Below, one piece after another: positions 1-8,293 of a stretch of DNA of 64,000 bases. The position numbers were made by a program, and so were the translations under genes. The notes under the pieces were generated by a model that saw nothing but the letters and a program-made list of their open reading frames with translations, did not search any database and was not told where the DNA came from. This DNA is from [Clostridium] citroniae WAL-17108. Lineage in GTDB: Bacteria; Bacillota; Clostridia; Lachnospirales; Lachnospiraceae. The stretch's first letter is position 1. Every line of letters begins with the position of its first letter. The stretch covers positions 1-64,000 of the forward strand of contig NZ_JH376421.1 of assembly GCF_000233455.1 (NCBI RefSeq), written 5' to 3'.

Positions 1-1
1 C

Positions 2-256
2 GATTCCGGGGATTATTCTCAGAAGAGTGTGCATGTTTCCAAGCATGGCTCACCCGCTTTACGCAAAACACTGTACCAGGTCATGGATGTTCTAATTAAA
101 ACCAAACCGGATGATCCCGTTTATCTATTCATGGACAAGAAGCGCGCACAAGGTAAACCTTACTATGTTTACATGACCGCAGGTGCCAATAAATTTTTAC
201 GTATTTACTATGGGCGAGTGAAAGAATATCTTGCTTCTCTTCCGGCATCGGAATAA
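2..256 (+). CDS. IS110-family transposase, C-terminal fragment (5' end outside window)
   Basis: The frame is open from the window edge and ends in a stop at 254-256, giving about 84 residues. The visible part resembles the C-terminal transposase_20 region of IS110/IS116/IS902 enzymes: an SKHGSPALRKTL stretch, then a basic segment and a KPYYVYMTAGANKFLR-type ending. In this family that region contacts DNA and helps recombination through a DEDD-type N-terminal domain, which lies outside the window. Whether the full element is intact cannot be seen. A GTG at 29 would give a 75-residue product, but a start there is unlikely because the homology runs upstream of it. It lies 300 bp before the sucrose regulon. 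Confidence 0.75.
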   Translation, partial: DSGDYSQKSVHVSKHGSPALRKTLYQVMDVLIKTKPDDPVYLFMDKKRAQGKPYYVYMTAGANKFLRIYYGRVKEYLASLPASE

Positions 257-556
257 CCAACACGTAAAACCTGTTTTTAGACCGGCATATCCTGGCGGTC
301 TTATTTTGATACCCACTTTTCAACCTGTATAAATTTTTCAATGTTCTTTAAAATTTAGCTTGACTTTTTATTTGCAGGCTTATTTAAGGCCATGTTCTCT
401 GATCGGGTGGGGTCTGTTCTGGGGCGTGTTTAATATGGTCTAGCCATTCCCCCCATGATCTGATATAATATGGACAACTATCATCTCTCGCCTGCCGCCA
501 TCCAGTATGCTGGCAGCATATTCCGCGATTCAGGCGTGCAACAGGAGGAATCATCC
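257..556. other. Intergenic region between IS110 remnant and the LacI-type regulator
   Basis: Holds the weak hairpin above, an AT-rich stretch (about 300-390) that could carry a promoter, and a TATAAT-like hexamer at 464-469 without a good -35. I find no gene. The reading frame of the regulator extends upstream to an ATG at 470, but that start has no ribosome binding site. Confidence 0.4.
279..305 (+). terminator. Probable terminator after the IS110 transposase
   Basis: A short stem (AGACCG at 279-284 with CGGTCT at 296-301) is followed by TATTTT. It lies 23 bp after the transposase stop. The stem is only 6 bp, so it is a weak call. Confidence 0.45.
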
Positions 557-1546
557 ATGGTAACCATCAATGATGTGGCAAAACTGGCCGGTGTGTCCAG
601 AGGTACTGTGTCCAATGTCATCAACCATGTCAAGGTCAGACCCGAATACCAGGAAAAGGTGGAACAGGCCATAAAGGACCTGGGGTATGTCCCCAACGCC
701 TATGCCAGGAGCCTTAAATCCAACAGGACCCATACCGTGGCTCTCATTCTGCCCACCGTTTGGTTTCCTTTTTTTTCCAAACTAACCAATGATATGGAAC
801 AGGAGCTGCGCCGCCGGGGCTACAAGCTTCTGCTGTGCAATTCACAGAATGACTATCATCTGGAGCTGGAGTATGTTTCTATGGCAAAGGAAAACAAAGT
901 GGATGGGATCCTGTCCATTACTTACAGCGATATTGCCCCCTATGTGGCGGATGCCAATATACCCATGGTGGCCATTGAACGCTATTTTAATGCCCATATT
1001 CCCTTTGTGAGCACCGACAATTTCCAGGGCGGCGTGATGGCTGCCCAGAAGCTCCTGGAACTGGGCTGCCGGCGGTTGGCTTTCATCGGCCGGCTTTCAG
1101 ATAAAAACGGGGTCACCAAGCTGCGCCGGGATGGATTTGTAAGCTATTGCCAGGAAAATGACATCCCCTTTATAGAGTTATATTCGGAATCTGATTCCCA
1201 GGAATTCATTCTGGAGATCGACCGCTTTGTGGAGCAGGAATTTAAAAACAACACTCCATGGGACGGTGTGTTTACCGCGGCGGACCGGTATGCGGAATAT
1301 ATGATCGATTCCCTCCGTTCCCACAGCTGTCCGGCCGTGCCCGGCCATACCCTGCAGATCATTGGATTTGACGGTACCAAAAGTCACGCTAATGACCGGA
1401 TCCGGATCTCCTCCATGCGCCAGCCTGTGGAAGACATAGCCGCCTATGCGGTGGACACCCTTTGCAGGCAGATCGCAGGCGAGGAAGTTGAATATTACAA
1501 ACTGTTTCCCGTGACATTTATCCAGGGTAAGACCACTCGTATTTAG
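557..1546 (+). CDS. scrR: LacI-family transcriptional regulator of the sucrose operon
   Basis: 329 residues. The N-terminus (TINDVAKLAGVSRGTVSNVIN) is a canonical LacI helix-turn-helix plus hinge, followed by a periplasmic-binding-protein-like sensor domain (about residues 60-325). The ATG at 557 is preferred over the in-frame ATG at 470 because an AGGAGG lies 8 nt upstream and the HTH begins at residue 3, as is normal for the family. It directly precedes the sucrose PTS and hydrolase genes, and two identical 12-bp palindromes with CG at the centre, the usual form of LacI-family operators, lie between it and scrA. It is therefore most likely a sugar-responsive repressor of scrAB. The effector is inferred, not visible. 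Confidence 0.85.
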   Translation: MVTINDVAKLAGVSRGTVSNVINHVKVRPEYQEKVEQAIKDLGYVPNAYARSLKSNRTHTVALILPTVWFPFFSKLTNDMEQELRRRGYKLLLCNSQNDYHLELEYVSMAKENKVDGILSITYSDIAPYVADANIPMVAIERYFNAHIPFVSTDNFQGGVMAAQKLLELGCRRLAFIGRLSDKNGVTKLRRDGFVSYCQENDIPFIELYSESDSQEFILEIDRFVEQEFKNNTPWDGVFTAADRYAEYMIDSLRSHSCPAVPGHTLQIIGFDGTKSHANDRIRISSMRQPVEDIAAYAVDTLCRQIAGEEVEYYKLFPVTFIQGKTTRI

Positions 1547-1564
1547 AGCGGTCTTATTTTTTTA
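1529..1564 (+). terminator. Intrinsic terminator of scrR
   Basis: Arms at 1529-1538 and 1546-1555 (one mismatch) enclose the scrR stop codon and are followed by a T-rich tract. It separates scrR transcription from the strong scrA promoter 10 bp further on. Confidence 0.65.
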
Positions 1565-1573
1565 ATTTATCTC

Positions 1574-1602
1574 TTGACAACTTGGAACGTTCCATGTATA
1601 CT
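1574..1602 (+). promoter_or_regulatory. Sigma-A promoter of scrAB
   Basis: TTGACA at 1574-1579, a 17-bp spacer, and TATACT at 1597-1602. This is close to consensus. The first operator fills the spacer. Confidence 0.85.
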
Positions 1603-1635
1603 AAAATCAAGAAAACATGGAACGTTCCAAGTTGT
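1577..1635 (+). promoter_or_regulatory. Mirror-image pair of LacI-type operators
   Basis: Two copies of the palindrome TGGAACGTTCCA lie at 1583-1594 and 1618-1629. Their flanks are also inverted copies, so 1577-1597 and 1615-1635 form a perfect 21-bp inverted repeat. The centres are 35 bp apart. One site sits in the promoter spacer and one lies just downstream of the expected transcription start. The layout suits co-operative repression by the adjacent regulator. Confidence 0.85.
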
Positions 1636-1712
1636 GCGCAATTAAACAATATGAAGCACCCCAACAATCATAAACCATCTGGAACCACTCAACAAAAAGG
1701 AGGATCTTACGT

Positions 1713-3128
1713 ATGGATTACAGGAAAATGGCTTCCCAGCTTCTTCCCCTGATCGGAGGAAAGGAAAATGTATCCAAGGCTACCCACTGCGTTACACGTC
1801 TTCGCCTGATTCTGGCAGACAATACAAAGTATGACAAAAAGGCCCTGGAAGAACTGGACGGGGTAAAAGGGGTTTTCTTTAACAGCGGACAGCTGCAGAT
1901 CATCTACGGGACTAAGACCGTGGACGCGGTCTATGAAGAATTCCTCATCATGACCGGATTGGGTGAGTCCACGGTGGCGGAGGTTAAAAAGGAGGGCACC
2001 GAGGATTTAAAGCCCCTTCAGAAAGCATTTAAAATCTTCAGTGATATCTTTGTTCCCATCATTCCGGCATTTGTGGGAGCAGCCATGATCGTGGGCATAA
2101 AATCCCTGCTTACAACAGCGGGTTTATTCGGACTGGAGGGTTCTCTGGCAGACCAGAGCAAACTGGTCGCGGACTTTGCCGCATGCCTGAACATCATTGC
2201 CGCAACCTTCACCTTCCTTCCGGTGCTGATCACCTATTCCGCAGTGAAGCGCTTTGGAGGCAACCCCATTCTGGGAATTGTACTTGGCTGTATCATGATC
2301 CATCCGGGGTTGATGGATGCCAACGCGGTTGCCGCGGGCGCTGTTCCCCAGTACTGGAGCCTTCTGGGCATACAGACTCCCATTGTTGGTTTCCAGGGCG
2401 GCGTATTCTCCGCCATTCTTGTCTCCTGGTTCCTTGCCAGGACGGAAAAGGTGCTGCAAAAGCATGTTCCCCAGGTGGTTTCCTTTATCGTGGTGCCATC
2501 CGTTACCCTTCTGATCTCAGGCCTTGCACTGTTCCTGGTATTCGGCCCCCTGGGCAATCTCATCGGACACGGACTGGGGATCGTCACAGATTTTCTTTAT
2601 AACCGCTGCGGTATTGTGGGTGCATTTGCATTTGCCGCCCTGCTCCAGCCTCTGGTCGTTACCGGAACCCATCATGCCATCCAAGGCATTGAGGCCAGCC
2701 TGGTGGCCAACACCGGGTTTAACTACATACAGCCCCTGTGGTCCGTATCCATCATAGCACAGGGCGGGGCTTGCATCGGCATGTACCTGCTGGCTAAAAA
2801 GCGCTCCAAAGACCGCGAGATCGCCATGTCCTCCTTTTTCCCAACCCTGTTTGGAGTGTCGGAGCCGGCAATCTTTGCAGTCAACATTAAGGACTCCATG
2901 ATTCCCTTTATCTGCGCCATCACCGGCGCTGGAATCGGAGGCGCTGTGATGAAACTTCTGGACGTGAAAGCGATCGGCTTTGCCCTGACCGGACTTCCGG
3001 GGCTGACCATTGTCTACCCGCCTGTGCTGGCAGGATATATCATAGGAAACCTGGCTGCATTTGCACTCCCCATTGTCTTTATCCTGGTGTGTGCAAAAGC
3101 CGGAAAGCTGGGAAATAAACAGCCGTAA
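1713..3128 (+). CDS. scrA: PTS sucrose-type EIIBC permease
   Basis: 471 residues. The N-terminal EIIB domain of the glucose/beta-glucoside superfamily (residues 1-85) contains the phosphorylated cysteine in THCVTRLR (C26). A multi-span EIIC domain follows (about 105-465). There is no EIIA domain, so phosphate must come from an EIIA encoded elsewhere. It imports a disaccharide and phosphorylates it. Sucrose is the likely substrate because a GH32 enzyme follows 31 bp downstream, although trehalose/maltose-type EIIBCs look similar. AAGGAGG precedes the ATG. Expression should be controlled by the operator pair upstream. Confidence 0.85.
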   Translation: MDYRKMASQLLPLIGGKENVSKATHCVTRLRLILADNTKYDKKALEELDGVKGVFFNSGQLQIIYGTKTVDAVYEEFLIMTGLGESTVAEVKKEGTEDLKPLQKAFKIFSDIFVPIIPAFVGAAMIVGIKSLLTTAGLFGLEGSLADQSKLVADFAACLNIIAATFTFLPVLITYSAVKRFGGNPILGIVLGCIMIHPGLMDANAVAAGAVPQYWSLLGIQTPIVGFQGGVFSAILVSWFLARTEKVLQKHVPQVVSFIVVPSVTLLISGLALFLVFGPLGNLIGHGLGIVTDFLYNRCGIVGAFAFAALLQPLVVTGTHHAIQGIEASLVANTGFNYIQPLWSVSIIAQGGACIGMYLLAKKRSKDREIAMSSFFPTLFGVSEPAIFAVNIKDSMIPFICAITGAGIGGAVMKLLDVKAIGFALTGLPGLTIVYPPVLAGYIIGNLAAFALPIVFILVCAKAGKLGNKQP

Positions 3129-3159
3129 CCGGCGGATCAAACAGAAAGGCGGAACAATC

Positions 3160-4578
3160 ATGGAACTGAAGAACTTTGACAAATATACGGCCATATCCAG
3201 GGAACACATCCCATATCTGCGTGACCTGGCCGCAGCAGTTTCCCAAAGCCCTTACCGGCCCGTGGTCCATATCTGCCCTCCCTGCGGCCTGTTAAATGAC
3301 CCCAATGGCCTGTGCTGGTATGAAGGCTGGTACCACGTGTTCTACCAGTGGTACCCCTTTGGGGCAAGCCACGGAATGAAGCACTGGGCCCATGTGAAAT
3401 CCAGGGATCTGTCTGCCTGGGAATGGTGTGATGAGATCCTGATCCCCTCACAGCCCTATGAAAAAAACGGATGCTATTCCGGAAATGCCTTTGTCAGCCC
3501 TGAGGACGGAAACTGTTACCTGTTCTATACTGCAAACTATAAAACAGAAAAAGGCCGGATCCCTAAACAGGCCGCCGCCATTATGAAACCTGACGGAACC
3601 ATCTCAAAGTGCAGTAGAAATCCATTGATCGATGGCGCCCCGTCAGGCATGGGCGGTGACATCCGCGACCCCTTTGTATTTGAACAAAACGGCCGTTACT
3701 ATATGATGCTGGGAGCCACGGACCAAAAAGGGAAAGGACAGCTGATCCTGTACTCAGGCTCCACGCTTCTGGAGTGGGATTATCTGGGGATTGTTCGGAT
3801 TACAGAAAAGGGAAAGGAACTGAACCTTGGAACCATGGTGGAATGCCCCGGATTTATAAAGGCTGATGGATATGATGTGCTGATGATCTCACTGATCGGC
3901 CTTCCCCCCCAGGGAGACAGGTATCTCAATCAGTTTACTTCCCTTGCCCTTACAGGCAGACTGGATCTGGAACACATGGAATTTCGTGCAGAGCGCACTC
4001 AGGAGACGGACTGTGGTTTTGATTTCTATGCGCCCCAGCCGTTTTATGGAAAGGATAAAACGCCCATGGTATTTGGCTGGTTGGGGTGCGGGGAGCAGAA
4101 GCTTCCCGAGGACAGATACCACTGGCGCCATGGCCTGACCCTGCCCCGCTTATTGCAGGTCAGACAGGGGCAGCTGTATACTCCTCCCTGCCCTGAAGTC
4201 CTGCCCGCATTTGGCACTCCCATCCAGGTCCCGCCCCACCCAACTCCCTATTCAAACCCAAAAATTCCGGTGTGCCTTAACTGGTCGTTTGAAGATGACG
4301 GCCTTCCCCATGTCCTGCAAGTGGGAAGCAGTGAGGATTTCTGGTCCCTCACAGTGGACATGGCCCAGCGCAGCATCACCTGGGACCGAAGCAGTCTGAA
4401 GATCCCGGTAGACCCGGCTTACGGTTCCCTGCGCCGGTGCACCTTTGCTCCCTGCAGCCCCATGGAACTCCTGATCTGCCTGGACAACACCTTTGTGGAA
4501 ATCTACGCAAATAACGGCGAGCGCGTCCTAAGCGGCAGGACCTACGAAGCCGGATCAGACGAAATCCCTGCTATTTGA
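3160..4578 (+). CDS. scrB: GH32 sucrose-6-phosphate hydrolase
   Basis: 472 residues, normal for the family. It shows the three GH32 signature sites: the nucleophile in NDPNG (D47), the transition-state stabiliser in RDP (D170) and the acid/base in ECP (E228). It should cleave sucrose-6-phosphate, delivered by the PTS, into glucose-6-phosphate and fructose in the cytoplasm; no signal peptide is seen. The ATG at 3160 with a GGCGG-type site is preferred over a longer in-frame start at 3061 that lies inside scrA. The C-terminal beta-sandwich is short. The 3' end overlaps the convergent GntR gene by 8 nt, so no terminator fits between them. Confidence 0.85.
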   Translation: MELKNFDKYTAISREHIPYLRDLAAAVSQSPYRPVVHICPPCGLLNDPNGLCWYEGWYHVFYQWYPFGASHGMKHWAHVKSRDLSAWEWCDEILIPSQPYEKNGCYSGNAFVSPEDGNCYLFYTANYKTEKGRIPKQAAAIMKPDGTISKCSRNPLIDGAPSGMGGDIRDPFVFEQNGRYYMMLGATDQKGKGQLILYSGSTLLEWDYLGIVRITEKGKELNLGTMVECPGFIKADGYDVLMISLIGLPPQGDRYLNQFTSLALTGRLDLEHMEFRAERTQETDCGFDFYAPQPFYGKDKTPMVFGWLGCGEQKLPEDRYHWRHGLTLPRLLQVRQGQLYTPPCPEVLPAFGTPIQVPPHPTPYSNPKIPVCLNWSFEDDGLPHVLQVGSSEDFWSLTVDMAQRSITWDRSSLKIPVDPAYGSLRRCTFAPCSPMELLICLDNTFVEIYANNGERVLSGRTYEAGSDEIPAI

Positions 4579-5245
4579 CCTCATCCTTATACCGGATATC
4601 ATTAAACATCAGATGAAAATACATGGCCTGCTGGGCGTCCACGGGCCGGCGGTCACGGATGGCTTCAAATATCCTCCGGTGGGCTTCCCTGGTATTTTCA
4701 TACTCTGTTTCCCGGACAGAACCTGCAAACACCTGGACTCCGTCCGTGATCACGGGAACCAGGTTGGTCATGACCAGATTATGGCTGCAGCCCGCGATCA
4801 TGGCATGGAACTGGGAATCCTTTTCTGAATAATCTTCCCGTTTTTCCATGCACTCCTCCAATTCAAGCAGCACAGCTTCCAGGGCAAGAACATCCTCCGG
4901 AGTGGCATTCTGGGCAGCCAGGGCAGCTATGGGCGGCTCCAGCATGACACGGATCTGGATCAGGTCCTCGGTCAGCTTTCTTCTGTCCTCAATCATGGAA
5001 AATCCCAGGGGGTCATCCGCGACCCCATTCTTATCTGATATAAAGGTGCCGGAACCCTGGCGTATGGTGACAATATTCCTGGACATCAGGATGCGCAAGG
5101 CCTCCCGCACCGTATTCCGTCCCACTCCCAGAAGTTCCACCAGCTCCGCTTCCGTGGGAAGCTTATCTCCGGCCGTATAGCCTTTTTCCTGTATCATTCC
5201 CAGAAGTTTCTGGGCAGCGATCTCTCCCAGGGTCTGTTTTTCCAT
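4571..5245 (-). CDS. GntR-family regulator, FCD (FadR-type) subfamily
   Basis: 224 residues. An N-terminal winged helix (residues 5-70, with the typical GDKLPTEAELVELLGVGRNTVREALR motif split over helices) precedes an all-helical FCD ligand domain. AGGAGG 5 nt upstream fixes the ATG at 5245; a longer frame start at 5305 has no such site. The nearest upstream gene in the same direction is the Sua5 gene, which is unlikely to be its target. Near-repeated AAGTTCCGATCCGG and AAATTCCGAATCCGG segments just upstream (about 5287-5322) could be its own operator. Ligand unknown. It converges with scrB. Confidence 0.8.
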   Translation of the reverse strand: MEKQTLGEIAAQKLLGMIQEKGYTAGDKLPTEAELVELLGVGRNTVREALRILMSRNIVTIRQGSGTFISDKNGVADDPLGFSMIEDRRKLTEDLIQIRVMLEPPIAALAAQNATPEDVLALEAVLLELEECMEKREDYSEKDSQFHAMIAGCSHNLVMTNLVPVITDGVQVFAGSVRETEYENTREAHRRIFEAIRDRRPVDAQQAMYFHLMFNDIRYKDEVK

Positions 5246-5347
5246 CTTGTCCTCCTTATGCTTTCCATTCACCTGATACCGGCCCTTAAGTTCCGATCCG
5301 GACATCTAAATTCCGAATCCGGCCCCTAATTTTCCTCCCAGGCCCAC

Positions 5348-6427
5348 CTATACCCGCACGATCCTGTACCCCGCCGCTTTGGAAAGGCGGTTCATGATCG
5401 CCTGGCCCAGGTGGTCCTCCGTAAAGCTTTCGGAAAATATGAAATCCACCTTTAAATCGTCAAATTCCCTGAGAACCGCATACAGGTTATGGGCCACAGA
5501 CGCCTGGCTCCTTCTGGCTCCAATGCTTCTGACCAGTCCGCGGGGGTATTCCGATGCTGATTCATCCGTACAGATAATGCCCACGCGAAAGCCAAGGGAA
5601 CATTTTTCTTCCGCCAGCTTCCTGACCGTTTCCACCATACGCATTACCTGGTCCTGATCCATGGCCATGCCCTCCGGCTCCACCAGCGTAAGATCCGCCT
5701 TGGGCGCATAGTGCTTATATTTCATGCCCGGAGCCTTGGGGCGCACCCCCGGCGACATGGGGCCCAGGATAGCCGGGTCAATGGTTACCTCTCCCAGCAC
5801 TTCCCTGAGCATCTCCATGGTGATGGCGCCCGGGCGCAGTACAGCAGGCACCGGTGACGACACATCCACGATAGTGGACTCCACCCCGATCCCCACAGGC
5901 CCGCCGTCAATGATCATTTCAATCCGCCCGTTCATGTCCTGCCACACATGATCCGCCGTGGTGGGGCTGGGACGCCCTGATGTATTTGCGCTGGGAGCTG
6001 CTATGGGAACCCCGGCCAGGGCTATGAGCCGGTTGGCGATGGGGTCATCGGGCATTCGCACAGCCACTGTATCCAGACCTCCCGTTGTTCCATAGGGAAC
6101 CTTGCTGCTCTTTGGAAAGATCATGGTAAGAGGGCCGGGCCAGAATGCTTCCATCAGCCTCCTTCCCGCTTCAGGGATCTCCTTTACCAGGGGTTCCAGT
6201 TCCTCTGCACACGAAATATGGGCGATCAATGGATTGTCACATGGCCGCCCCTTTGCAGCATAGATCTTCTTTGCAGCGTCCTCATCCAGGGCATTGCCCC
6301 CCAGTCCATACACGGTCTCCGTGGGAAATGCCACAAGGCCGCCCTCCCGAAGGACCTGCGCCGCCGCTGACAGTTCCTCATCTTTTATATTCTCTCTATC
6401 CTTGATTATGATCCGTTTTGTCTCCAT
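5348..6427 (-). CDS. ywlC: L-threonylcarbamoyladenylate synthase (Sua5/YwlC type)
   Basis: 359 residues. The N-terminal YrdC/Sua5 domain (about 20-210) shows the GGLVAFPTETVYGLGG and KGRPCDNPL signatures. The C-terminal Sua5 domain (about 235-355) marks it as the long Sua5 form rather than TsaC. It makes threonylcarbamoyl-AMP from threonine, bicarbonate and ATP for the t6A modification of ANN-decoding tRNAs. The ATG at 6427 is preferred to the GTG at 6430 because GAGG is 6 nt upstream. It follows the terminator of the sugar-acid operon, so it probably depends on read-through or a promoter I could not place. Confidence 0.9.
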   Translation of the reverse strand: METKRIIIKDRENIKDEELSAAAQVLREGGLVAFPTETVYGLGGNALDEDAAKKIYAAKGRPCDNPLIAHISCAEELEPLVKEIPEAGRRLMEAFWPGPLTMIFPKSSKVPYGTTGGLDTVAVRMPDDPIANRLIALAGVPIAAPSANTSGRPSPTTADHVWQDMNGRIEMIIDGGPVGIGVESTIVDVSSPVPAVLRPGAITMEMLREVLGEVTIDPAILGPMSPGVRPKAPGMKYKHYAPKADLTLVEPEGMAMDQDQVMRMVETVRKLAEEKCSLGFRVGIICTDESASEYPRGLVRSIGARRSQASVAHNLYAVLREFDDLKVDFIFSESFTEDHLGQAIMNRLSKAAGYRIVRV

Positions 6428-6462
6428 CACTTACCTCAGTATCCCATCTGTCTCTTTTTAGG

Positions 6463-6500
6463 CACAAAAACGCCGGTGCTCAATTTATTTTAGCACCGGC
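6463..6500 (-). terminator. Terminator of the minus-strand sugar-acid operon
   Basis: A perfect 9-bp stem (6472-6480 with 6492-6500) is followed on the minus strand by a U-rich tail (AAAAA on the plus strand at 6466-6470). It lies 18 bp after the aldolase stop. Confidence 0.8.
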
Positions 6501-6517
6501 AGCTTTGAATGTAAAGT

Positions 6518-7147
6518 TCAGACATCAGAACCATTCACACGTCTTACGATCTCCCCAACATATTGGGATGCCTGTTCCCACTGGTTATTCTTCACATACT
6601 CTTTTGGCATCAGGTTGCTTCCGATCCCCACTCCTATGAACCCATTGTTTAGAAAGCATTCAATATTGTCCGCGGTCACGCCCCCAACAGCCACATACTC
6701 CGTGCCGTCAAACGGCCCCTTCAGGCTCTTGATATAGGAGGACGGCATATCCCCTGCGGGAAACAGCTTCATAATAGGGTATCCATATTCCAGGCACACG
6801 GCCACATCCGTTGGGGTGAGTACCCCCGGCAAAAGCGGGATATCGTACTTGCGGCAGAATTCCATGGTTCCCACCGTGGCGGAGGGCGTAAGGAAGAACT
6901 GGGCCCCTGCCTCCCATGCCATTCGGCAGCGCTCCGGCGTTGTCACTGTGCCGGCTCCCACATAGACCTGACCGCCGAACCGCTCTCTCATGATCTCGAT
7001 CTGGCGGACTGCGCTGTCTGAATTCATGGCCACCTCAAACATGCGGACGCCTCCGCGGTACACTGCCTCCGCGTAATCCAGCGTTTTTTCCAAGGGTATG
7101 TTCCTCATAATCGCACAGATCTTATTATGTTCCAATATTTTCTTCAT
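6518..7147 (-). CDS. eda: KDPG / 4-hydroxy-2-oxoglutarate aldolase
   Basis: 209 residues, a class I aldolase TIM barrel. Visible active-site residues are the general acid/base Glu in MFEVAMNS (E38), the Schiff-base Lys in PIMKLFPAG (K127) and the GAGTV and LLPGVLTP phosphate/substrate loops. It should split 2-keto-3-deoxy-6-phosphogluconate into pyruvate and glyceraldehyde-3-phosphate. The start at 7147 follows GGAGCAGGAG; the longer frame to 7249 would run through a palindromic repeat. It is the last gene of the operon with the kinase, deacylase, regulator and symporter, and supplies the final step of the proposed pathway. Confidence 0.9.
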   Translation of the reverse strand: MKKILEHNKICAIMRNIPLEKTLDYAEAVYRGGVRMFEVAMNSDSAVRQIEIMRERFGGQVYVGAGTVTTPERCRMAWEAGAQFFLTPSATVGTMEFCRKYDIPLLPGVLTPTDVAVCLEYGYPIMKLFPAGDMPSSYIKSLKGPFDGTEYVAVGGVTADNIECFLNNGFIGVGIGSNLMPKEYVKNNQWEQASQYVGEIVRRVNGSDV

Positions 7148-7175
7148 CTCCTGCTCCTTTCCCTGCAGCCCCCTG

Positions 7176-7223
7176 CCCTCAGTGGACAAGGGGACACACG
7201 GTTTTGCCCTTGTCCACTGAGGG
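7176..7223. repeat. Perfect 17-bp inverted repeat between the kinase and aldolase genes
   Basis: 7176-7192 and 7207-7223 are perfect inverted copies (CCCTCAGTGGACAAGGG and its complement) with a 14-nt loop. The hairpin is not followed by a T-run and sits upstream of the eda ribosome binding site. A degenerate relative occurs at 51916-51950, which suggests a dispersed palindromic element rather than a local regulator. Confidence 0.75.
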
Positions 7224-7273
7224 TATGAATATTTTATGTTTCTATCCAAAAGACATTCCGCTGCCGGTCCGTC

Positions 7274-8245
7274 TTACCTGTAGACCATGGTGTTCCCCTT
7301 GACCGCCGCCTCCATCTGTTCCTGGGAGGGATACCCTTCCGTATCCCCATAGGTCTCAGTGGCAAGGGCCCCTGCCACGGCTCCCATACTGCCGCATTCC
7401 CTTATATCTTTTCCTTCCAGAATACCGCACAGGAATGCGGCATTAAACGCATCTCCGGCTCCCACCGGATCAACACAGCTGCATGGAAAGGCCGGGATCC
7501 GGACCAGGCCATCGCGGTCCCTCCGGGTGTTTTCAAGACTTCCCACATACGCTCCCTTTGCTCCGTCCTTTACAGCCACATATTCAGCCAGCCCCTTGTC
7601 AAACAGATGATCCATGATCTCTGACGGTTCTGCGGTGCCAAGGAGCGCCTGGGCCTCATCCGCACCCAGAAGCACGATCTGTGCTTTCATCATCATATCC
7701 CGGAGCATTGGCACAAAGTCCTTATCGCCCCACAGCTTCCTGCGGATATTGGGGTCAAAACTGATCATCTGTCCATGCTTTACAGCCAGGTCCATGGCTG
7801 CCTCCACCATCTCCCGGCAGTTTGTTCCAAGGACCGGGGTGATCCCCGTGAGATGGAGGATCCTGGCACTGGACAGATATGATTCATCCAGCAGATCCGG
7901 GCCCATGAAACTGGCTGCGGAATGTTCCCTGTAATAAAACACAGAGGTTTCTGAAGCATTTCTCACCTGCTTAAACATGATACCGGTTCTGTGTTCCGGG
8001 TCAAATACCACTCTGCTGGTATCCACACCCTCCGCCCTTATGCTGTTTCTCACAAACTCACCGAACTCATCTTTTCCAAGACTGCTGACCCAGCCCGCGC
8101 TGTGCCTCAGTTTGCAGACGCCAATGGCCAGGTTGCTCTCCGCGCCGGCGATCCGCATCCGGTAATTGCTGACATACCGCAAAAATCCCGTGGACTCAGG
8201 CGTAAATGCAGCCATGGTCTCGCCAATTGTAATAATCTCCGGCAT
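7274..8245 (-). CDS. kdgK: 2-keto-3-deoxygluconate kinase (PfkB family)
   Basis: 323 residues. PfkB/ribokinase fold with the N-terminal GETMAAFTPE opening typical of KDG kinases, the GAESNLAIG substrate motif, and the DPVGAGDAFNAAF signature near residue 260 that carries the catalytic Asp and anion hole. Expected reaction: 2-keto-3-deoxygluconate plus ATP gives KDPG. The start at 8245 has AAGGAGA upstream; a longer in-frame start at 8281 lacks one. It sits between the deacylase (48 bp upstream) and the KDPG aldolase. Substrate assignment rests largely on that adjacency, since related PfkB kinases act on fructose or other keto acids. Confidence 0.85.
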   Translation of the reverse strand: MPEIITIGETMAAFTPESTGFLRYVSNYRMRIAGAESNLAIGVCKLRHSAGWVSSLGKDEFGEFVRNSIRAEGVDTSRVVFDPEHRTGIMFKQVRNASETSVFYYREHSAASFMGPDLLDESYLSSARILHLTGITPVLGTNCREMVEAAMDLAVKHGQMISFDPNIRRKLWGDKDFVPMLRDMMMKAQIVLLGADEAQALLGTAEPSEIMDHLFDKGLAEYVAVKDGAKGAYVGSLENTRRDRDGLVRIPAFPCSCVDPVGAGDAFNAAFLCGILEGKDIRECGSMGAVAGALATETYGDTEGYPSQEQMEAAVKGNTMVYR

Positions 8246-8293
8246 ATGTCTCTCCTTGTCTGATAATATAAAGATTCCCATCTCATATGGATG

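Noticed and set aside
470..556. N-terminal extension of the LacI-type regulator from an ATG at 470
   Set aside because: No ribosome site at 470, whereas AGGAGG precedes the ATG at 557 and the HTH starts there.
2517..3209. 230-codon minus-strand open frame opposite scrA
   Set aside because: Antisense shadow of the EIIC domain; no supporting signal.
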